Shown here: piece by piece, positions 14,865-24,576 of the stretch
How positions within the stretch are numbered: the stretch's first letter is position 1
Layout: every line of letters begins with the position of its first letter
Source of the DNA: a virus
DNA: 38,808 nucleotides
Reading direction: 5' to 3' (one strand)
Virus record (IMG/VR): IMGVR_UViG_3300026519_000027
Location: 1-38,808 of that record
The notes under the pieces: generated by a model
What the model was told of the DNA's origin: nothing
What the model saw: only the letters and a program-made list of their open reading frames with translations
Databases searched by the model: none
Translations under genes and position numbers: made by a program

Positions 14865-17004
14865 AGATCCGAAGATTACACTGAAGGCCGAAGATAAAAC
14901 GGCTAAGGCGTTTAAGAGCGCACAAAATAACCTCCGCAATCTGGCGTCATCAGCAGCTGTCCTAGAAGGTCCTCTTGGCCAAGTAGCAGGCCGTATAAAT
15001 GCTGTTGGCGCAGCTATCGGCCGTATGAATCCAGCAGTTCTAATTGCCGGTGTTGGTCTTGCTTCACTCGCTGTAATACTTCAAAAATCAATATCTGCTG
15101 CTGGTGAATATGAAGCGGCAATGATACGCATAGACGGCGTACTAAAAGCCACAGGTAATTCAGCAGGTTTAACGGCAGACGCCATTGACGAAATGGCATT
15201 CTCAATTGCCAAGGATACCTTGGCGAGCCAAGAAGATACGCGCAGAGCAGCTACAGCGCTACTTACCTATGCCAATGTAGCAGGAGAGTCATTCGAGCGC
15301 ATCATGCGCTTGTCTCAAGATTATGCAGCAGTATTTGGCGGGAATCTTGTTCGTGCAACAGTTAAATTTGGTCGTGCATTTGATGACCCATCGCGTGGCT
15401 TAGAATCATTAGCTGAAAAGATTACTGCATTTGATAAAAAGACCCGCGACATGATTGTTGCAATGCAGCAGGCTGGTGACCTTGCTGGTGCACAGGCTGA
15501 AATATTCCGCGTACTTGATGAGACTATAGGCGGCGTTGGTGGTGGTCAGGGCCTTGCGTTTTCAATAGATACGCTAGGCGAGAACTGGACGAAACTACTT
15601 CAAGTAATTGGAGAATCTTCAGGCGCAAAAAGTATTGCTCAATCATTTTTTGATACTCTTGCACAGGGCGTTGAAAATGTAACTCAATGGATAGACCCAT
15701 CACTTGAACAGCAATTGATTGCTGTAAACCACCAGGTTCAGGCGCTTGAAAAAAGCATGAATCGTGTTGCCAGTCAGCCAGGTGGCGCTGAATCATCTGT
15801 ATTTGATCAGCTTCGTGAATCATGGCGCGAAGCAAAACAGGAGCAAGATAGACTTACAGCTTCAGTTCAGCGAATGAAGAAGGCTGAAGAAGAAGCTGAA
15901 GAAGCAGGGCGTAGAAAGCGGGCAGAAACAGAAGCAAAGAAGAAAGCTTATGAGCGCGAGACGCGAGCATTAGAAATTCTGCGTCAGCAGATGAAGGAAG
16001 GTGCGAAAGTAACACTTGCTTCAAGGGACGCTAACGATATATTTGAAGACGGAATTTACTCTTTAAATCGCTTGTTCCAGGTTGGCGCGGTATCTGTGGA
16101 AACTTACGAACGTGCTGTTGCAAAACTAAAGAAGGAATTAGACAAATCAAAAAAGACTCCTGGACTTGGCGAGGTAGATAGATTTTTACAGACAGAAGAA
16201 GAAAATATAAAAGCTTCTTATGATCGTCGTATGGCAATTGTCACAGAAGCTTATAAAAAGTTAGAGCCAACAGAATTAACTGCAATCAAATCTATCCTTG
16301 ATAAAGCTAAAGCTTTACGCGGAAAATATGTGCAAGATATGCGTATGTTACGCGTACAACAGGGGGTTGATATTGCGCAAGACCTTGCAAGTGTTATGTC
16401 ATCATTGGCGTCAATAGAGCAGACTAAATCACAGTCACGATTGGCACAAGTAGAAGAAGATGCAAGACGCCGTGCAGACATTGTTCAAGAACAACTTGAC
16501 AGTGGATTAATTTCTGAGGCTGAAGCAAATGCAAAGTTGAAGAAGATTGAGGCAGATCGCCAGCGTAACAGTGAGGCTGGAGCCAAGAAGAGCTTTGAAA
16601 ATTCAAAGAAGCTGCAGCGAGCAGCAGCCATAGTCAATACCGCAGCAGCAGTAACGCTTACATTGTCTGATATAAGCATACAACCGTTCTTCGCTAGGGT
16701 AGCAGCAGCAGCAGCCATTGCAGCATCTGGCGCTGCGCAGATCGCATCTATCAATGCGGCGAGTTTCAATGGCGGAGGATCGATACCAGGCGTTGGCGGT
16801 TCGTTCGGTAACACCCCTGGTCAATTGCCAGCACTCCCAAATGAAGATCGTGGTTCAGTAACCATACAGTTCATAGGCGATCAATATGGGTGGGATGAAT
16901 ACATGGAGGAAAAGGTAATCAATGGAATCCGTGATGCCGTAGATAACCGTGATGTGACAATTATTGGACGTAGTTCACGACAGTTCCAGGAGCTTCAAGA
17001 ATGA
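14848..17004 (+). CDS. Tail tape measure protein
   Basis: A 718-residue protein, largely helical, with a hydrophobic segment near residues 60-82 (AVLIAGVGLASLAVILQKS). It has long Lys/Glu/Ala coiled-coil regions (about 320-380 and 500-580) and a Gly-rich stretch near residue 645. An N-terminal KITLKAEDKTAKAFKSA segment is typical of tape measures of the prophage tail length type. It sets tail length and is ejected at infection. By length, the tail would be a little shorter than lambda's (gpH 853 residues). The stop overlaps the next ATG (ATGA). Confidence 0.88.
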   Translation: MAKNNKDPKITLKAEDKTAKAFKSAQNNLRNLASSAAVLEGPLGQVAGRINAVGAAIGRMNPAVLIAGVGLASLAVILQKSISAAGEYEAAMIRIDGVLKATGNSAGLTADAIDEMAFSIAKDTLASQEDTRRAATALLTYANVAGESFERIMRLSQDYAAVFGGNLVRATVKFGRAFDDPSRGLESLAEKITAFDKKTRDMIVAMQQAGDLAGAQAEIFRVLDETIGGVGGGQGLAFSIDTLGENWTKLLQVIGESSGAKSIAQSFFDTLAQGVENVTQWIDPSLEQQLIAVNHQVQALEKSMNRVASQPGGAESSVFDQLRESWREAKQEQDRLTASVQRMKKAEEEAEEAGRRKRAETEAKKKAYERETRALEILRQQMKEGAKVTLASRDANDIFEDGIYSLNRLFQVGAVSVETYERAVAKLKKELDKSKKTPGLGEVDRFLQTEEENIKASYDRRMAIVTEAYKKLEPTELTAIKSILDKAKALRGKYVQDMRMLRVQQGVDIAQDLASVMSSLASIEQTKSQSRLAQVEEDARRRADIVQEQLDSGLISEAEANAKLKKIEADRQRNSEAGAKKSFENSKKLQRAAAIVNTAAAVTLTLSDISIQPFFARVAAAAAIAASGAAQIASINAASFNGGGSIPGVGGSFGNTPGQLPALPNEDRGSVTIQFIGDQYGWDEYMEEKVINGIRDAVDNRDVTIIGRSSRQFQELQE

Positions 17005-18443
17005 CTTCCGTAACATACACCGCGACCAAGGGACTCAAGCTACTCGGCGACGAAAAGGGCGCGTGGCTTACTGATACCACAGAGGAAACGATCACAGGGT
17101 CGGAGCTGGTGACTAATGGTGACTTTGCGACTGATACCGATTGGGCGAAAGGCGCTGGGTGGACTATTGCGAGCGGCGTCGCTAGTAATTCTGGATCAAT
17201 CAGCGCATTACAGACAATTTCAAGTATTCCTATAACGCCAGGAAAGACTTACATCTGCAAGCTTGAAATTACAGCATATACATCAGGTAATTTAAGGTTT
17301 TCAAATTCTACAGGGATAACTGCAGGGTCGAATCCAAATTACAATGCTGCGGGAACTTATTTTATTACAATCACCCCGACCGCGAGTGATGTCCTAGAAA
17401 TTTATTCGGCTGCATTTGTCGGGAGCATCGACAATGTATCAGTCAGACTCGCCGACCCCGACCTATCGACTAGCAACAATGGACTTGGAGTTTATGGCTC
17501 TATCACCAAGTCAGCGGTTGCCCCTGGTTCTGGTTTGGTGGCGTATTCAGGATTTTCAGCGAGCAATTACCTTGAGCAACCATACAACGCTGATCTCGAT
17601 TTCGGGACTGGTGATTTCTGTGTTATGGGGTGGGTCAAACCTAGCAGTGTTAGCGGCGCGTATGATAACTTTATTGAGTTAGGAGGCCCGTCGTCCATAA
17701 ACACATACGCAGACAGCGGATTCTATATAGCAACTGGCGCAGACCCAAGCGTCTGGTATGTGGCCACACACATAACCGGCGCTGCATCGGAATTAAGCGC
17801 CGGAAGCTGGACTACTGACGAATGGCACTTCGTTGTCATGGTTAAAAGCAGCGGGAACCTTTACTCATATTTGGATGGTGCGCTGACAGCTTCAAAAGTT
17901 TCTACGCAAGATATAACTCTCGTTGGTACTGAGACGCTGATGATAGGCCGCAGGCATTCAACGTCAAACCCAAATTGGTCTGCTGCAAGCCAGGCACTTT
18001 TCCGCGTTCTGAACTACGCACCAACCGCTGCCCAAATAAAGGCGATATATGAATCAGAGAAGCATCTGTTCAAAAAGAACAGAATGTATACTCAGGCCGG
18101 TGAAGAATATTCATTGGACTTCGATTCAGTTTCAGTTCTTACACGTGGAGGGAACACCGTCGGGAAAGTTAGGCTATCGATTGATGGCACCCGTGAATTC
18201 TTGAAGCAGCGCGATGAAGTCATGTGGGATGTAACTACTGGAATTGTTGACCGTGATAATTTTGATCAAACTCGCAGGTTCTTGGAATCAGTTTCTAGCG
18301 GCGCACAGTTCACTTTCGACCCATATGGAACTATAGCATCGCCAGATGAACCGCGCACATGCACTCTTGAATCTAATAGCCACCAAGAACAGACGACTGG
18401 CCCAAGACATATAAGTACATCATTCAAGGTTCGTGAGCTGTGA
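17001..18443 (+). CDS. Tail tip protein with carbohydrate-binding-like and LamG-like domains
   Basis: A 480-residue protein with a composite build. Residues about 34-150 (ELVTNGDFATDTDWAKGAGW) look like a galactose-binding or jelly-roll module. Residues about 175-355 look like a concanavalin/LamG module (DFCVMGWVKPSS, WHFVVMVKSSGNLYSYLDG, QIKAIYESEKHLF). The last 110 residues (SLDFDSVSVLTRGG...FKVREL) are a separate conserved end that probably attaches to the tail, in the position of lambda M. AGGAG precedes the ATG. The binding modules suggest contact with host or environmental glycans, which is inference. Confidence 0.65.
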   Translation: MTSVTYTATKGLKLLGDEKGAWLTDTTEETITGSELVTNGDFATDTDWAKGAGWTIASGVASNSGSISALQTISSIPITPGKTYICKLEITAYTSGNLRFSNSTGITAGSNPNYNAAGTYFITITPTASDVLEIYSAAFVGSIDNVSVRLADPDLSTSNNGLGVYGSITKSAVAPGSGLVAYSGFSASNYLEQPYNADLDFGTGDFCVMGWVKPSSVSGAYDNFIELGGPSSINTYADSGFYIATGADPSVWYVATHITGAASELSAGSWTTDEWHFVVMVKSSGNLYSYLDGALTASKVSTQDITLVGTETLMIGRRHSTSNPNWSAASQALFRVLNYAPTAAQIKAIYESEKHLFKKNRMYTQAGEEYSLDFDSVSVLTRGGNTVGKVRLSIDGTREFLKQRDEVMWDVTTGIVDRDNFDQTRRFLESVSSGAQFTFDPYGTIASPDEPRTCTLESNSHQEQTTGPRHISTSFKVREL

Positions 18444-21400
18444 TCGACTACCCTGCAAACTTCGCCGCCAGCAACAACTCCTCCGTAAAAGAGCCACGGT
18501 TCACGGTCGAAATAGCCTTCGACAACGCTAACACTGATCTCTGGTATTTGACCAGTCACGCAGATTGCGAGGTACCTACTGGAGCTGCAAACGTTGTATA
18601 TGGATGTTTAAAGCAACCGTCCGGCACATCGCAGAAGCTCAACCCACTAAAAGCCGCAGCCACAATCGGCTCACTGACGATACCTGCCGTTGACGTTGGC
18701 GGATCACTGACAGCATATATAGGGTCAAAGCTTGGCGTCGTTGACGGCATCCCAACTGGCGATGGGCTGCGCGGAAAGCGCATACGCATTTACATCGGTT
18801 ACGCTGACCTTGCTTGGGCTGACTATGTTCTGCCCCCAGGTGGAACACAGCTGATACAGAAGATCACATACAATTCTGGGCTCTACACGTTTCTTTGCAA
18901 TGATGTTCAGCGTACAGCACGAAAGAATATATTTGTTCCACGTGAAACAACGCTCAAATCTAATGTCAGTGTAGGCGATACAACAATAACAGTTGCAGAT
19001 TCCTCTGCATTTGAAATGTTAGAGCATGACGCTTCTTATGGCGATGCTCCTAATTCAACAGTCGGATATATCAAGATCGAAGATGAAGTCATCCGCTATA
19101 CGGGGAAAATAACTGGTTCTGGTACTGAGCAATTCACAGGATGTACGCGCGGAGTTCTAGGAACGGTTGAAACGGATCATGAAGTTGATCTTACTGCAGA
19201 TGTAGACCGTAGGACGAAGGTCGAAGAATTCATTTATCTGCAAGGCCCAGTAATAAAGATTCTATATGCTGTGCTTACTGGTAATCTGTGGGGCCAGACA
19301 GGAAAGACTCTGCCATCGACGTGGCACCTCAACATCGATACAGCTTACATTGCAACTGCGCAGTTTACATCCATCGGCAATGACCTGTGGAACCCATCTG
19401 ACCCTACTGCCGGATTCCAGTGCAGGGGCGAAGGACTGTCCAAGGTTGATGGTAAGAAGTTTTATGAAACTGAGCTGGCTCTACTGGCTGGGTGCTTCCT
19501 TCCAGTAACGTCTACAGGTGAACTTGGCCTAAGACGGATGAGCAGTGTTTTGCACGATGCACCACATATTGCATTGCTTGATAATAGCAACATAGTAAGC
19601 GTTGGCGTTCTTACCCACGACATGACGCAAGTCCATAATCAGTTCAATATAGAATGGAATTGGGATCATAAAGAACGAAAATTTACGCGAGGATCGTCAT
19701 TAATAGACCAGGATAGTATTTCTACTCACGGGGCTGCCGTTCCATTTGAGATGAAGTTCAAAATGCTCCATGGTTCTACCAGTACCCAAGTTAACTTAGC
19801 CATGCTCCGTGACTCGGCGAGGGATCGTTACACAGGGCCACCTGAGCTAGTGACCGTTGAGTGTCTCCACAAGATGAACGGTATCGAGATAGGGGATATC
19901 GTTCGCCTTGAGACAGACCAGCTTCGTGACTATGTAAGCAGTTCTGATATCAGTCGGGCTTTTGAAGTACAGCAAGCACGCGTCAATTGGGGAACCGGAG
20001 AAGTTTCATTTGATTTGTTCGGGTCTTCTCAAAAGGCTGATTTGATTGCATCTAGTGAGTTATCGACTGTTCTTCCTAATTCGTTTTATGGCCCTGCCAG
20101 CGGTGGCATAGACATATCCACAGTCACTACTGGGACGCTCACTTCAGGTGTTTGGCACATCACGGCAGACGTGACGCTTGTAGGCGACGCAGATATGAAT
20201 TCGCCAGGGGCTATATTTTATTATGAAGGCGGCGTCCAAATTGATACTGGGGTAACTGTTGATATTGTTGACAATGTTCAATTTCGGTTCCGCGACTCAT
20301 TTACGCTTAATGGTGCTATAAATGGCGTTGGAGGATCAACTGCAAATTACACAGTTAATACTGGGATTGGTTCGACTGAATCAATGGGCGGCCTCAAATT
20401 CCATTTCGGCACATATGGATTATTTAATGAAGAACATGCGATAGGAATAAATTTACAGGGAAGCAGATCAAATGGAAATGGGAACGGCACTGGTAATATA
20501 AGGATTGCAAATGATGGCAGCCAATTAGTAGGACTGCCATCAGATTTAAGAGGCCAAACTAGCAACCCTGGAGGAAACAATTTCCTATGCGATAGTGTAT
20601 GGGATGAGTCAACGTGTACACTTAGCGCGCTTGGTGGAAATCCTGCTTCAGGTGGCTCAGGATTTCTTCTTATTACCAGGTCTGCGTTTGGTCAGCCTGG
20701 GTCGGCAATCAATATTTCTGGTGCTGATGGTGTTCTTGGTGGGAGTGACGATTCTCCAATAAATGGAGAAGTAAAATTATATGCTGGATCAAGTGGGGGT
20801 GGCGCTCCTGGTGCATTTCTAGTATTGCTAGATGGATCTTCTGCGATTGAAGCTGGATTAATTAAAGAGGTAGTTGCAAGGCAAGGCAATATGCCTATAG
20901 TTGGCACTCCAGCGCTTCAAACAAATGCTTTCCGTGTTACTAAAGGTGTATGGCGAAACAATGACATAGGTGCGTTATATTCTCCCATTGATCATTCATC
21001 AACAAACAGCAAGGTTATTAGCATACCTCCAGCTGAAACTCCCACTGAAGACGTTCCGAAAATCACCTCTGTTCCAGCTTCTGTAAACATTGCAGAGAGT
21101 GCAGCAACAAACAACACGCTCAACGTCACCGCGCTTGAGATATCAGTAACGCCTCCTTCTGACGGCAATTACTCCGGCGCGAACGTTGAGATAAAGGACA
21201 CCACTAAGGCTTCGTGGAAGCCTGTTGGGTTCGTCTCAGGTACCGAGGAGCTGGTTGTTTATGTCCCGAAGGCCGTAGCAACATATGAAGTACGTGCAAA
21301 GCCGGTATCTATCTTCGGCGTCGAGTCTGAGGAGTACGCAACCGCGTCAAAGACCCTCACCGCATCGGCTGGCCAGACTGTTATTGGATCAGGCAATAAG

Positions 21401-22609
21401 ATCACAACAAGCCCAACCACTGGAAATGCTGCCAATGGACAAGGCGTTGAGATCAGTACTGACGGCATCAAGGGCTATAATAGTAGTGGTGTAGCAAAGT
21501 TCACGCTAGACCCTGCCACGGGCCTCCTGACAGCTGTTGACGGCACGTTTAGCGGCACAGTCACTGCTACTGCTGGAGCGGTTGGCGGGTGGGCTATCGC
21601 TTCTGGATCAATGACTGCTGGCGGTCTTGTACTGGACTCAGGCAATACGCGGATTAGGGCCACGAATGGCGCAAATTACACTGAAATGAGTCCGGCAGGA
21701 ATGACAGGATTTGACTCAGTGTTAGGGATAACGTTTAATGTTCCTACGGACGGCAGTCCGCCGACATTTTCGTCAGGGATAATAAAGGAGACGCAATATG
21801 AAATACTATCTGCTGGGCACATTAAAACTGGTAGCGCTACTGGCTACCTTGTTGGTAACGGGATGTGGACAGGCATATCAGGAGGAGTCGCCAAATTTTC
21901 CGTAGGCGATCCAGCCAATGAAAAATATCTTGCCTTTGATGGTACTGATGTGGTGCTGGGTCGCAATTCACAGATTATTGGTGGAGACACGTTTAGTAAT
22001 GATTCTCTATTTAGGAGAGTATCATATGTTGATGGTGTATATAGAGAAAATGTCATAACTTCTGGAGTATCAATAAGTATAAGCAACGGAGGATACGTTG
22101 ATGCGCTTATTCCATCTTCTGCATCAGACACAGAAATATATCGCCGAGTACAATATACATCGCCACCGGCTTTATGGTCTAAGCGAAGGGGCTTTTCAAT
22201 GAAGTTGTATTTTGTGCCTGGCTATGACACTACAATGAGCGGGAAAACTATATTGTTAGGAGTTGGGAGATACACCACAGCATCAGGAGTATTTTTTGGG
22301 TTTAAAATTGTTGGTACTAAAATTTATGGAATATGGGCAAAAGCAGGAACATTATATGCAACAACTGGACTGGCATTTATATCACCTCCAATTGAAAAGC
22401 AGTTTAGGGTATTATTATATCCAGATGAAAAAATAGAATTTTTTGTGAATGGAGCGCTTGTTGGAACAACTAGCACAGCATCAACTATACCTGGATCAGC
22501 CGATATAAGTTACGATGATTATTTTTCGTATTTGAGGTTTACTGGAGATGCTTCCTCTCCTGATTATCTAAATGTATATTTTTCTGAGTCACTATTTTAC
22601 CAAGAATAA
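18440..22609 (+). CDS. Large tail hub/fibre protein (gpJ-position)
   Basis: A 1389-residue protein. The N-terminal 500 residues look like a tail hub (VEIAFDNANTDLWYLTSHA, then GYIKIEDEVIRYTGKITG, then ECLHKMNGIEIGDIVRLE). The middle, about 570-830, is Gly-rich and beta-helical in style. Residues about 850-970 look like an FnIII-type domain ending in SKTLTASAGQTV, and the last 180 residues resemble a LamG/concanavalin fold (GFSMKLYFVPGYDTTMSG). It probably carries receptor recognition. It starts at GTG overlapping the previous stop (GTGA). Confidence 0.75.
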   Translation: MIDYPANFAASNNSSVKEPRFTVEIAFDNANTDLWYLTSHADCEVPTGAANVVYGCLKQPSGTSQKLNPLKAAATIGSLTIPAVDVGGSLTAYIGSKLGVVDGIPTGDGLRGKRIRIYIGYADLAWADYVLPPGGTQLIQKITYNSGLYTFLCNDVQRTARKNIFVPRETTLKSNVSVGDTTITVADSSAFEMLEHDASYGDAPNSTVGYIKIEDEVIRYTGKITGSGTEQFTGCTRGVLGTVETDHEVDLTADVDRRTKVEEFIYLQGPVIKILYAVLTGNLWGQTGKTLPSTWHLNIDTAYIATAQFTSIGNDLWNPSDPTAGFQCRGEGLSKVDGKKFYETELALLAGCFLPVTSTGELGLRRMSSVLHDAPHIALLDNSNIVSVGVLTHDMTQVHNQFNIEWNWDHKERKFTRGSSLIDQDSISTHGAAVPFEMKFKMLHGSTSTQVNLAMLRDSARDRYTGPPELVTVECLHKMNGIEIGDIVRLETDQLRDYVSSSDISRAFEVQQARVNWGTGEVSFDLFGSSQKADLIASSELSTVLPNSFYGPASGGIDISTVTTGTLTSGVWHITADVTLVGDADMNSPGAIFYYEGGVQIDTGVTVDIVDNVQFRFRDSFTLNGAINGVGGSTANYTVNTGIGSTESMGGLKFHFGTYGLFNEEHAIGINLQGSRSNGNGNGTGNIRIANDGSQLVGLPSDLRGQTSNPGGNNFLCDSVWDESTCTLSALGGNPASGGSGFLLITRSAFGQPGSAINISGADGVLGGSDDSPINGEVKLYAGSSGGGAPGAFLVLLDGSSAIEAGLIKEVVARQGNMPIVGTPALQTNAFRVTKGVWRNNDIGALYSPIDHSSTNSKVISIPPAETPTEDVPKITSVPASVNIAESAATNNTLNVTALEISVTPPSDGNYSGANVEIKDTTKASWKPVGFVSGTEELVVYVPKAVATYEVRAKPVSIFGVESEEYATASKTLTASAGQTVIGSGNKITTSPTTGNAANGQGVEISTDGIKGYNSSGVAKFTLDPATGLLTAVDGTFSGTVTATAGAVGGWAIASGSMTAGGLVLDSGNTRIRATNGANYTEMSPAGMTGFDSVLGITFNVPTDGSPPTFSSGIIKETQYEILSAGHIKTGSATGYLVGNGMWTGISGGVAKFSVGDPANEKYLAFDGTDVVLGRNSQIIGGDTFSNDSLFRRVSYVDGVYRENVITSGVSISISNGGYVDALIPSSASDTEIYRRVQYTSPPALWSKRRGFSMKLYFVPGYDTTMSGKTILLGVGRYTTASGVFFGFKIVGTKIYGIWAKAGTLYATTGLAFISPPIEKQFRVLLYPDEKIEFFVNGALVGTTSTASTIPGSADISYDDYFSYLRFTGDASSPDYLNVYFSESLFYQE

Positions 22610-22621
22610 TTTTTCATCTAT

Positions 22622-22969
22622 ATGAAACAAAAACAACCAGCAACAGAATCACTACAAAGATGGTTGATATTCCTATCGACACTATTACTAGCTGTGTTGG
22701 GATATCAGAGCCAGCAATTAACGTATCAAAATCGCCAGATCACGGCTGTGCTTTCTACAGTTGCAACTCTTACAGAGAGGGTTGCAAACAATCAGGATCA
22801 TATAGAATCGATAATCCGCGATATTGATAGGCTGGAGAATTGGAGAAATTCTATTCCATTTCGCAAGCCAGACAAAACTGCATTTGTACCACGGTGGTTT
22901 TTATTGCCAGATCGTCGGATTGTTCATATGCCAGTTCGGCCTCCACTCAAACCAACAGAGAGGTTTTGA
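22622..22969 (+). CDS. Membrane-anchored lysis-region protein
   Basis: A 115-residue protein with one N-terminal transmembrane segment (WLIFLSTLLLAVLGY, about residues 14-28). A helical coiled-coil part follows (about 30-75) and then a Pro/Arg-rich tail. This build fits an inner-membrane spanin-like or holin-accessory protein. Location directly before the endolysin supports a lysis role, but no specific family was recognised. Shine-Dalgarno is weak. Confidence 0.6.
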   Translation: MKQKQPATESLQRWLIFLSTLLLAVLGYQSQQLTYQNRQITAVLSTVATLTERVANNQDHIESIIRDIDRLENWRNSIPFRKPDKTAFVPRWFLLPDRRIVHMPVRPPLKPTERF

Positions 22970-22970
22970 T

Positions 22971-23354
22971 ATGTTCAGATTCTCGCAACGATCACTCAAT
23001 CGAATGGAAGGCGTCGATGGTAGGTTGCAGCAGATTGCACATCGCGCATTGGCAATTTCAAAGGTAGATTTCGGCATCCCTGAATACGGCGGTGTCCGTA
23101 GTCAGCAGGATCAGCATTATCTTTACTCAACTGGCGCTAGTAGCGTTGACGGTATAACTAATATCAGCAGACATCAAGACGGGAAAGCTCTTGACGTGTT
23201 TGCGTATGTTAATGGAAAAGCATCATGGGAACCTGAGCATATGGCCATGGTTGCCGTAGCAATGATGCAGGCCGCAAGTGAGCTTGGACACAAGCTGGAA
23301 TGGGGAGGCTTGTGGAACAATTCAGACATGCCTCATTTCCAGCTAACTGACTGA
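22971..23354 (+). CDS. Endolysin, M15-type peptidase (L-alanyl-D-glutamate peptidase-like)
   Basis: A 127-residue zinc peptidase. The M15/VanY signature SxHxxGxAxD is present exactly (Ser66, His68, Gly71, Ala73, Asp75), and the last ligand is His122 in MPHFQL. An acidic residue in KLEWGG (Glu110) is the likely catalytic base. It would cut peptide cross-links of peptidoglycan at lysis. AGAGG lies eight bases before ATG 22971; the frame is open further up but that part is a shadow. There is no signal peptide, so it needs a holin, likely the next gene. Confidence 0.87.
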   Translation: MFRFSQRSLNRMEGVDGRLQQIAHRALAISKVDFGIPEYGGVRSQQDQHYLYSTGASSVDGITNISRHQDGKALDVFAYVNGKASWEPEHMAMVAVAMMQAASELGHKLEWGGLWNNSDMPHFQLTD

Positions 23355-23364
23355 GGGTGATGAA

Positions 23365-23568
23365 ATGAATCCAGTAATCAAACGCGTGTTATTATTCGTC
23401 ATGGGGCTGGTGATGGCTCTTGGCAGTTCTCTATCAACGATGGACGGCGGAGCACAGATTACGCCCAGTGATCTTGGTAGCATACCGCTCATGGCATGGC
23501 TATTCGCGGTCGGCGCTGGAATCAGTGGTGCAATGGGCAATCAACCGAAAAAGGAAGGTGAAAAGTGA
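23365..23568 (+). CDS. Holin-like two-helix membrane protein
   Basis: A 67-residue protein with two hydrophobic segments (residues about 8-23 and 41-58) and a charged Lys/Glu C terminus. That is the topology of a class II-type holin. It directly follows the endolysin, with GAGGGTGAT ahead of the ATG, and overlaps the next start. It would permeabilise the inner membrane to release the endolysin. Confidence 0.7.
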   Translation: MNPVIKRVLLFVMGLVMALGSSLSTMDGGAQITPSDLGSIPLMAWLFAVGAGISGAMGNQPKKEGEK

Positions 23569-23921
23569 AAATGAACATCAATCGCGCATATGGCTTCGTG
23601 ATCGTTATGCTAATCGTCGCGCTGTCTGGCTGCGCCAGCATGGCAACGCCACAGACACTTGGCGAGCAGATTTTCTATGCAAAGAGCACATTGGTCGCTA
23701 TCGATAACAGCGCCGCCGACTTGCTGGAGCGCAAACGGATCTCGAAAGCCGACGCCATCCGCGTCTGGCAGCGATCAGGCGAGGCTAGCACGTATCTAGA
23801 TATTGCCAGGCTTGCAGATGGTACTGTGGATATCGATGGCGCTCAGGAGGGTCTGCGGAAGGCGCAGGAAATCCTGTACGAACTTGAAAATTATTTGCGA
23901 CAACAGGAGGCATCGAAATGA
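23565..23921 (+). CDS. Lysis-region lipoprotein
   Basis: A 118-residue protein with signal sequence and lipobox (ALSGC). The mature part is helical with Lys/Glu/Arg (KAQEILYELENYLRQQ at the end). It may be an outer-membrane spanin or another envelope protein. The GTG at 23565 is at good distance from GGAAGG and overlaps the previous stop; ATG at 23571 is an alternative. No exact family was recognised. Confidence 0.65.
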   Translation: MKMNINRAYGFVIVMLIVALSGCASMATPQTLGEQIFYAKSTLVAIDNSAADLLERKRISKADAIRVWQRSGEASTYLDIARLADGTVDIDGAQEGLRKAQEILYELENYLRQQEASK

Positions 23922-24133
23922 GCACGATCAAAACAGTAGCGGCTGCTGGGGCCGTAGCCGATGCGCTCGGGGTTGTACTTGAGCTTACCCTACGCCTCCA
24001 ACAGGCTAGCCTTGTCATACAGCGTGCACAAGCCGCTGGAGAAGACATTCCGCAAGACGCGTGGGATGCGCTTAACGTCGATGCTACAGCAGCGCGCCTG
24101 CGACTCCAGCAGGCTATCGACGAAGCCGAGTGA
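23918..24133 (+). CDS. Small hypothetical protein at the end of the late operon
   Basis: A 71-residue Ala-rich helical protein (TIKTVAAAGAVADALGVVLE at the start). AGGAGG lies eight bases before the ATG, which overlaps the upstream stop by four bases. It is the last rightward gene before a convergent region. Function unknown. Confidence 0.65.
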   Translation: MSTIKTVAAAGAVADALGVVLELTLRLQQASLVIQRAQAAGEDIPQDAWDALNVDATAARLRLQQAIDEAE

Positions 24134-24140
24134 ACTTCCT

Positions 24141-24225
24141 GGCTGGTGGGGATAGAGTAAAAGACCAGGCCAACAAGCCGCGACCGCCTCTCTCTGATGC
24201 GCACCATCGTTGCCTGGCACCAGCC
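24141..24225. other. Nested inverted repeats; possible structured RNA
   Basis: GGCTGGTG (24141-24148) pairs with CACCAGCC (24218-24225). Just inside, CCAGGC (24165-24170) pairs with GCCTGG (24212-24217), and a small hairpin GATG/CATC lies within. The helices are perfect and nested, in the gap between two convergent operons. It may be a small RNA, a terminator-type structure or a processing site. Orientation is unknown. Confidence 0.45.
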
Positions 24226-24229
24226 ACAA

Positions 24230-24287
24230 TTTATTAAACAACAAAATCAATATGTTACGAACTATTGTTTAATTTGTGTTTAATAAA
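24230..24287. repeat. AT-rich inverted repeat between convergent operons
   Basis: TTTATTAAACA (24230-24240) and TGTTTAATAAA (24277-24287) are perfect 11-base inverted copies with 36 bases between. Convergent genes end on both sides (24133 and 24292). It could be a bidirectional terminator element or a protein binding site. Confidence 0.5.
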
Positions 24288-24291
24288 TTTA

Positions 24292-24510
24292 TTAGTTATT
24301 AATTGTTTCACTTTTGATCGCTAGCTCAGACACGCGGCTGAATGGAAATTCCAGCAGCAATTCAGCACACCGCGCAGCAGCAGGATGGACGCGCGTTTTG
24401 CCGCTTGCCCAATCGCGGTATGTTGTGTAGCTGACGCCAAGCGCCCGACTCATAGCAACAGGGCCAAGGCATAAGCGCTCGCGGATGTCGTTCAGTTCTT
24501 TAGCGGTCAT
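24292..24510 (-). CDS. Helix-turn-helix DNA-binding protein
   Basis: A 72-residue protein with a lambda-repressor-type helix-turn-helix over most of its length (LGPVAMSRALGVSYTTYRDWASG, about residues 15-37). AAGGA lies ahead of the ATG. It is the last gene of the leftward early operon, far from the early promoters, so it is not in the usual place for CI or Cro. It probably regulates some phage or host promoter. Confidence 0.75.
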   Translation of the reverse strand: MTAKELNDIRERLCLGPVAMSRALGVSYTTYRDWASGKTRVHPAAARCAELLLEFPFSRVSELAIKSETINN

Positions 24511-24568
24511 GGCTGTCCTTTTTCGCTCAATTATCGTTGTTACATCTCATTTTTGTCGCGGAATAGTA

Positions 24569-24575
24569 GTTAGGC
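24569..24575 (-). other. Core-site-like GTTAGGC directly after the 81-residue gene
   Basis: On the leftward strand this reads GCCTAAC, one base after the TGA of the gene at 24577-24822. GCCTAAC is the form of the inverse core (RYYYAAC) that begins an integron attC site right after a cassette gene. No attC-like hairpin follows here, so it is a bare core at best. Confidence 0.45.
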
Positions 24576-24576
24576 G

